Below the pieces are notes generated by a model, which was given only the letters and a program-made list of their open reading frames with translations, ran no database searches and was not told the origin of the DNA. Shown here in pieces: positions 59,477-64,000 of a stretch of 64,000 nt of DNA (position 1 is the stretch's first letter; every line of letters begins with the position of its first letter). Source of the DNA: Amaranthus tricolor (Eukaryota > Streptophyta > Magnoliopsida > Caryophyllales > Amaranthaceae); NCBI RefSeq assembly GCF_026212465.1, contig NC_080058.1, forward strand, positions 20,273,833 through 20,337,832, in the 5' to 3' direction. The translations under genes were made by a program, and so were the position numbers.

Positions 59477-60684
59477 TGTTGGAATATGAAGAGATGATCA
59501 AATGCAACAAGAGGGGGGGTGAATTGTTGTGTATTGAGTTGTACTACTTTTTTGCTCTAACTTGCGAAATTTTAACTCACAAAATAAAACTTAAACTTAA
59601 GAAGCAAGAAATAAAAAGAGACAAAGATTTTACGTGGAAACCTTCTTGGCCTAATAAGAAGGAAAAACCACGACCCCCCGGGATTTCAAAATTCTCACTA
59701 TGTTTAGGCAATTAATTACAATTACACAAAACAATGTTTGCTTCACTTGAAGCTTCTCTACTCTAGGCCTAATTCTCTTTCTCTATTCTCTCTTTCTCTT
59801 TCTCTTCTCACGTTTCTTTTCTCTAATTCCCTTAGACTTCCCACAAGTCTAATTACAACAAATCACACATCAACCCTTACAAGGCCATTTCTCAAGAGGA
59901 TAAAAATTAAAATAATTACTTAAGAAAAATATAATAAATTAATTGGCATTGGAAAACTGAAAATATTTTTCTTAAGATGATCTCCCTTTTATGGACACTC
60001 TTTGTTTCTCTTTGATAGATTTTGGTTCGAGCAAAGTCCCTTCTATTTATAGTGGGAACAGCCAGCAGTTACCATAAGCATAACGTCCACTATCTCAAAC
60101 ATACCTCCACTACCCCACGTTCTCAAAACAAAAGGTGGTGGAATTATGAAAGTGTCCGGCTGTTATTTGCTCAAAGAAAAATCAGTTTCCTTAATGCTAA
60201 AAATAGCATAGGAGTTAGAAACATAAGATCCTAAAAAATAGGAGATCTAAATCTAATTAAAAAAAAGTCTTGGGCTATTTTTAGAAAACCTAAAAATAGA
60301 TTAGCCAATTAACTTACTAATTAATTTAAGCAATTAAATTAATTCTAAACCATTACATCAACTTAAAAACAGAAAATAATTAATTCGCAATTTTTCAGTC
60401 GATGTTATTCTCCAGACCTGCTACGTAGGAACAACGTACTGACTCCAGCTTCAACTTCAATCAGAATATTCATTTTAGGAACAGTAGACTGTACGTCTAC
60501 TTTGAACATTATAATACTTATCTAACATCTTGGACATATTAAGACATGTACATCTTCCACGAACCAAGTCATAGGCTTCATCAACGATTCAAACTAAATC
60601 GGATATATACCTACAAAACAATCTCTAAAAATATGTTTGTTTATTTAAAAGTGAAGTCATCATCAAAACCTTAAGAGGCCAATA
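59477..60684 (-). mobile_element. 5' LTR of the SIRE element
   Basis: Same length as the 3' LTR. Its outer terminus is mutated: the minus strand begins TATTGGCC where the other copy has TGTTGGCC. Target copy TAGCT follows at 60685-60689. Confidence 0.95.
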
Positions 60685-60689
60685 TAGCT

Positions 60690-63600
60690 CATCTGTCTCC
60701 TTAGTTTTGGCTGACAAAGAGGGGGAAGACTCTTGTAGCTATTTCTGCAAAGCCGCAAGCTGAGACTCTGTGGCAGCTTAATCCCACTTCCTGGTGGACA
60801 ACTCATCCTTTAGACGTTGTACCTCTGCCATGACACCCTCAAGCTCTGCCTCATACTTGTCCCTTTGTTGGCTCACCTCCAACCAGAGATAGGAGCAAGC
60901 CTCCTCAAAATGACCGCATCTGCTCACCTGCTCAGCACTTAACTTTGCTTAAGCTTCATCCTTAGCAGCATTTTCAGCGCGTAGCTTCGCATAAGCTTCG
61001 CCCTTGGCAGTAGCTTGCGCCTCTAGATCCTTGATCCTTTTTGTAAGCTCAGGAGGAGCTGCTGCTTCAAAAAGCTTCTTTTTCAGCTCCTCAGCCTCCT
61101 CAACAACCAAGAGAAACCTGGACTTTAAGTCCTGGTATTGGGTTTCCCTGAGTTGGAGGGCAGCCTGAGTCCGAAGGTTCTTGACCCTCGACTCATTTAA
61201 CTTCTCCAGTAGGCGCAACCGCTCGACATGAAGGGTTGTCCCTACCTGTACAAAATGTCTCCGAAGAGTCTGCAAGACAGAATACACTCAGGTCAGGCAT
61301 AGATACCGAAATAAAAAGAACATAAGCTATCAAGAGACAAGAAAAATACTTGATTAATTGCGTTCTCATTTTGACTTAGAGAGGGGGCAACCATTACCTC
61401 TTCTCCCTCAGTCACCAAGAGCCCAATGGTCTTATAAGCCTCCTCTTTAGGAGGATTGGACCTCAAGAGGGAGGCCACTTCCTCGTCATTGATAGGCTTG
61501 GTCACTGACGAAGCGCCTATATCCCGCCTCGAGTCCAAATACATCCTCTCTTAGAAAAACAAAAGTTAACGTAAGGAACATGACCCATTACAGAGAAAAC
61601 TGTTTAATTAAATCTAAGTTACATATCAGGGCGAAGAGGAGGGGGAAGTGAAGGAGGCCTCTACTCCACCACAACCGGAGCCTCTCCCTTACCCCTTCGG
61701 CGAGTGGTCCTAGCTGGAACAGGGGCAGGAGTGTCAGCAGCGACCTACGTCATAGGGATCTCAAGAGGGACCACCACAGCTTCAAGAAGGACAGCTTCAA
61801 TAGCCATGTCCTCCACCGTGGCTTCCCCCAACTCAGCAGCTAGCTCAGCTACTGCAAAATGAACTACACAACCATGCACAGAAGAGAGATTCAATCCTGA
61901 ACACCTCAGAAATAAAAGAAATAAGCATAAACCTGATACATGTTTTACGAACCTATATTAGCCAAGTCAGAGAAGAGAAATCCTTCGCCATCGTCGTCCA
62001 ATATGTCGACGAAGGAGTCGAAGTTGGGAAATTCATCATTACGAAAGATGCACTTCTCTGAATCAAAGATCTAAACCGAGAGGACCCCACCTTTAGTCTG
62101 AACCTCAGATGCTACCTCTAGGGTGGCTTATTCCTTAACCGGTGGGGGAATTGAGTCAAAGGGGGTCTCGGCTGCACCCACCGTAGCATCCGTCACCTCT
62201 ATAAAAGAAAAAATAATAGTAAGGAAGAAGTAAAAGTTACTATTTAATCAAGGCAGAGAACTATAGAATATTATAAGCGGATCAAAATATGCCTGAAGAA
62301 TTTTATTACCTGAAGAGGCGGGATCAGAGGCAGCAGTTTTAGGGTGGTTATGTCTTTGCTTGACCCGTCGTTCCTAGGAAGGATCAACAAGAGGAAGAGG
62401 AGTGACCACAGCAAATCGAGGGTTCTCCATCTAGTTCCTCTTCTTCCTCACCCCTACCAAGGGCAGGCCCTTAAAAGGAGCCACCTCCCTGGATACAAAA
62501 GTTGTGGATGGAAGAGCCCCAGAGGAAGACACCCTCTCATCCTCCCTAGGCGGAGGAGGAGAAAGAGCTACGACAGTCGGGGCCGAAAACCATAACCCTT
62601 CTCTCTCAACTCTTGAGAGAGAAGGTTGAAGTCAGGATGCACCCAAGCTAGCACATCATTAAACTTGCTTTGGAAGTGGGGGACCCTACCCACTCCATAG
62701 AGTTGTTAGTGTTTACCAGGGGGCACAACCTGGTTAATGTCGAAAGAAGCGATCGCCTTGTTACCCATCAGAAGGTCTTGATAATAATCATCAGCCAAAC
62801 GATGATGAAAATCGGCCACTGTCACTTGGGCCGGGGCCTTAGAGATCTGGTCCCAGAGTTAGTAGTCATTAGACAACCTTCTCTTCCCATCTTTAGGACA
62901 CTCTGGAGGATCCGACCTGAAGAAGTCCCCAGAGGGGGTTATACTAAGGTTGGTACAATGAACCTGACCCCCAAACTCAGCTGGAAAAAAACAGGGAAAA
63001 AGAATGTGCAAAGATAAAAAAATATTAGAAACAGACTCAAACAAAAAAAAAGTTAGTCATGATTACCAGAGGTCAGGAAAGTTGACATCTCCACCAGGGA
63101 CAGCGCAGGCTCCCTATGCAGCACAACCTCGTGGCAAAGCCACTTATGATCGTACTTCAACCCAATGAACTCATTTGTCCACCGCTGAAAGTGAAGAAAG
63201 GCGTATCTCTCCAAGCGATTCAGTTTCCTGACCTCATCCATTATTAGAGAAGGATGAAGTACGGGAGGAGTCTAGTAGACAAAAGGGTTGTAGCAGTAGG
63301 GATGGTCCTGTCGAAGTAATACTTCAAGTCAGACAAATTAGTGATCACCACAGTCTCCCCGTTCACTACCTTTGCCAAGTAGTAAGGCTTGTTACCCCTC
63401 TACTCAATCTTAAACAAAGACCTAAACAAGTATAGCGTCAGGGGGTAACCCATAAACTCACAGTGCCATATGAAAGACATGATCTTCCTCATGGCTTGGA
63501 GCATCAACTGATTCAAAGACAGTTGATAGAAACACATCACCTTCTGCAGAAACCACTGCATAGGAAAACGCAACCCAAAATAAAGTGGTATAAATTGAAG

Positions 63601-64000
63601 GGAACGTAAACATTCGTAGACGGAGAAGTAGTAACTATAACCTGGTGCGCCTGCATGCTACGTTCTCTTAGGCGGCATCTGTATCCTTATTCACGCGATA
63701 GGCGAGACCTATCTTCAATAACAAATTGTAAACGTCCCTCCACCATGATATCTAAAACCTTCTCAGAAAAATGCAGACTGTTGCAACTTACCTTCAGACT
63801 CAGCTACGTCCAGTAAACTAAACGTCATTGAGGCCTCAGCAGATAGGTTCAATGAGGCTGAAGCTTGGAAAGCATCATCCCAATACTTATGCACCAACTT
63901 AACCCGTACCCAACCAGCAGGGGCCTTATGTACGTCCCCAACCCTATTGGCAAAGGGGAAAGGGTTACGAACTTGGTCGGTTGACTTGTTCAAGTGAAAG
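60690..64000 (-). pseudogene. Antisense spliced gene of the Tat element, partial at right edge
   Basis: It runs leftward from beyond the window. Coding pieces with plausible splice sites include: VRNPFPFANRVGDVHKAPAG and KLVHKYWDDAFQAS (63795-63999, donor GTAAGT); a segment with LRFPMQWFLQKVMCF and MRKIMSFIWHCEFMGYPL (about 63270-63600); RLERYAFLHFQRWTNEFIGL (63063-63241); EFGGQVHCTNLS (about 62870-62995, acceptor CCCAG); a Pro-rich part (62400-62640); and a coiled-coil part (60955-61544, with an intron at about 61267-61370). It resembles the 'putative gypsy type transposon' domain proteins annotated in plants. Stops (for example near 63400 and 62430) show it is decayed. It is completed by 49560-50191. 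Confidence 0.6.

Larger units (their letters stand above)
50197..60684 (-). mobile_element. Complete SIRE-type Ty1/copia retrotransposon, 10,488 bp, TSD TAGCT
   Basis: Two 1,208-bp LTRs (50197-51404 and 59477-60684) lie in direct orientation, with the element transcribed leftward. TAGCT flanks it on both sides. Order from the right: 5' LTR, PBS, gag, pol (protease, integrase, RT, RNase H), an env-like frame, PPT and 3' LTR. Length, gag size and the frame after pol fit the SIRE/Maximus (Sirevirus) lineage. The LTRs differ at roughly 11 sites by eye, so insertion was recent. Six nonsense codons but no frameshift interrupt its coding frames. Confidence 0.95.
42657..64000 (+). mobile_element. Ty3/gypsy Tat-lineage element, degenerate, runs off the right edge
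   Basis: Plus-strand order: LTR-like region (about 42657-43540), leader, gag (43631-45330), an inserted non-coding LTR-like segment, dual RNase H, integrase (to 48632), a 3' non-coding region, then an antisense gene. The second RNase H and an antisense accessory gene downstream of pol are features of the Tat lineage (Retand/Grande-like). Protease and most of the reverse transcriptase are missing. A SIRE copia element is inserted at 50197-60684. The 3' LTR would lie beyond the window. Confidence 0.8.

Noticed and set aside
38691..60684. Integrated plant pararetrovirus (caulimovirid) sequence
   Set aside because: RT and gag motifs are of copia and Ty3/gypsy retrotransposon type with LTRs and integrase; no movement or coat protein sequence was seen.

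Overview
This is a plant nuclear window. It is AT-rich, has GT-AG introns and poly-purine/TTA microsatellites, and is packed with plant transposable-element lineages: hAT, CACTA, Stowaway-like MITEs, an L1-type LINE, Ty1/copia SIRE, Ty3/gypsy chromovirus and Tat. A eudicot is most likely; placing it in Caryophyllales/Amaranthaceae is a guess. I can support only two ordinary host genes, and both lie in the left third.

Layout. 1-3.7 kb: a five-exon plus-strand gene for a 479-aa plant protein of unknown function. 3.7-8.8 kb: an old Ds-like element (TAGGGATG ends) that appears to hold two later insertions, a 1,442-bp hAT element with a perfect 8-bp target duplication and a 2.5-kb element built of TTA/TAA arrays. 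9.2-22.7 kb: a six-exon minus-strand gene for a 538-aa RING-H2 protein. Its third intron is 10.5 kb and is filled with a solo LTR (TSD GTAGG), a hAT MITE (TSD AACACATG) nested in another inverted-repeat element, fold-back elements and a TA microsatellite. 22.9-24.2 kb: a Stowaway-like MITE and a cluster of small hairpins around a SINE-like segment. 24.25-30.2 kb: a CACTA remnant with GCTGCGG subterminal repeats and an Ulp1-like protease exon, broken by a 5'-truncated LINE (13-bp TSD) and by a SIRE-family solo LTR (TSD GTATA).

30.2-42.6 kb: a degenerate copia element appears to be split by a minus-strand chromovirus, which itself carries a solo LTR (TSD AAGTC). Triplet microsatellite arrays and an LTR-like stretch follow. 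42.7-64 kb: a Tat-lineage Ty3/gypsy element runs to the right edge. It has plus-strand gag, dual RNase H and integrase, and an antisense, apparently spliced accessory gene downstream. A complete 10,488-bp SIRE-type copia element (TSD TAGCT, two 1,208-bp LTRs differing at about a dozen sites by eye) sits inside that antisense gene.

The two host genes show no visible functional link; they are convergent neighbours. The rest is layered insertion, and target duplications fix the order at several points (Tat before SIRE; CACTA before LINE and solo LTR; chromovirus before its solo LTR). I found no sign of an undescribed defence or metabolic system. The least ordinary items are the spliced antisense gene of the Tat element, the env-like frame of the SIRE element, the palindromic hairpin cluster near 23.5-24 kb, and the triplet-repeat elements at 6-8.5 and 38 kb. 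All coordinates, splice sites and repeat comparisons were read by eye, without database searches.
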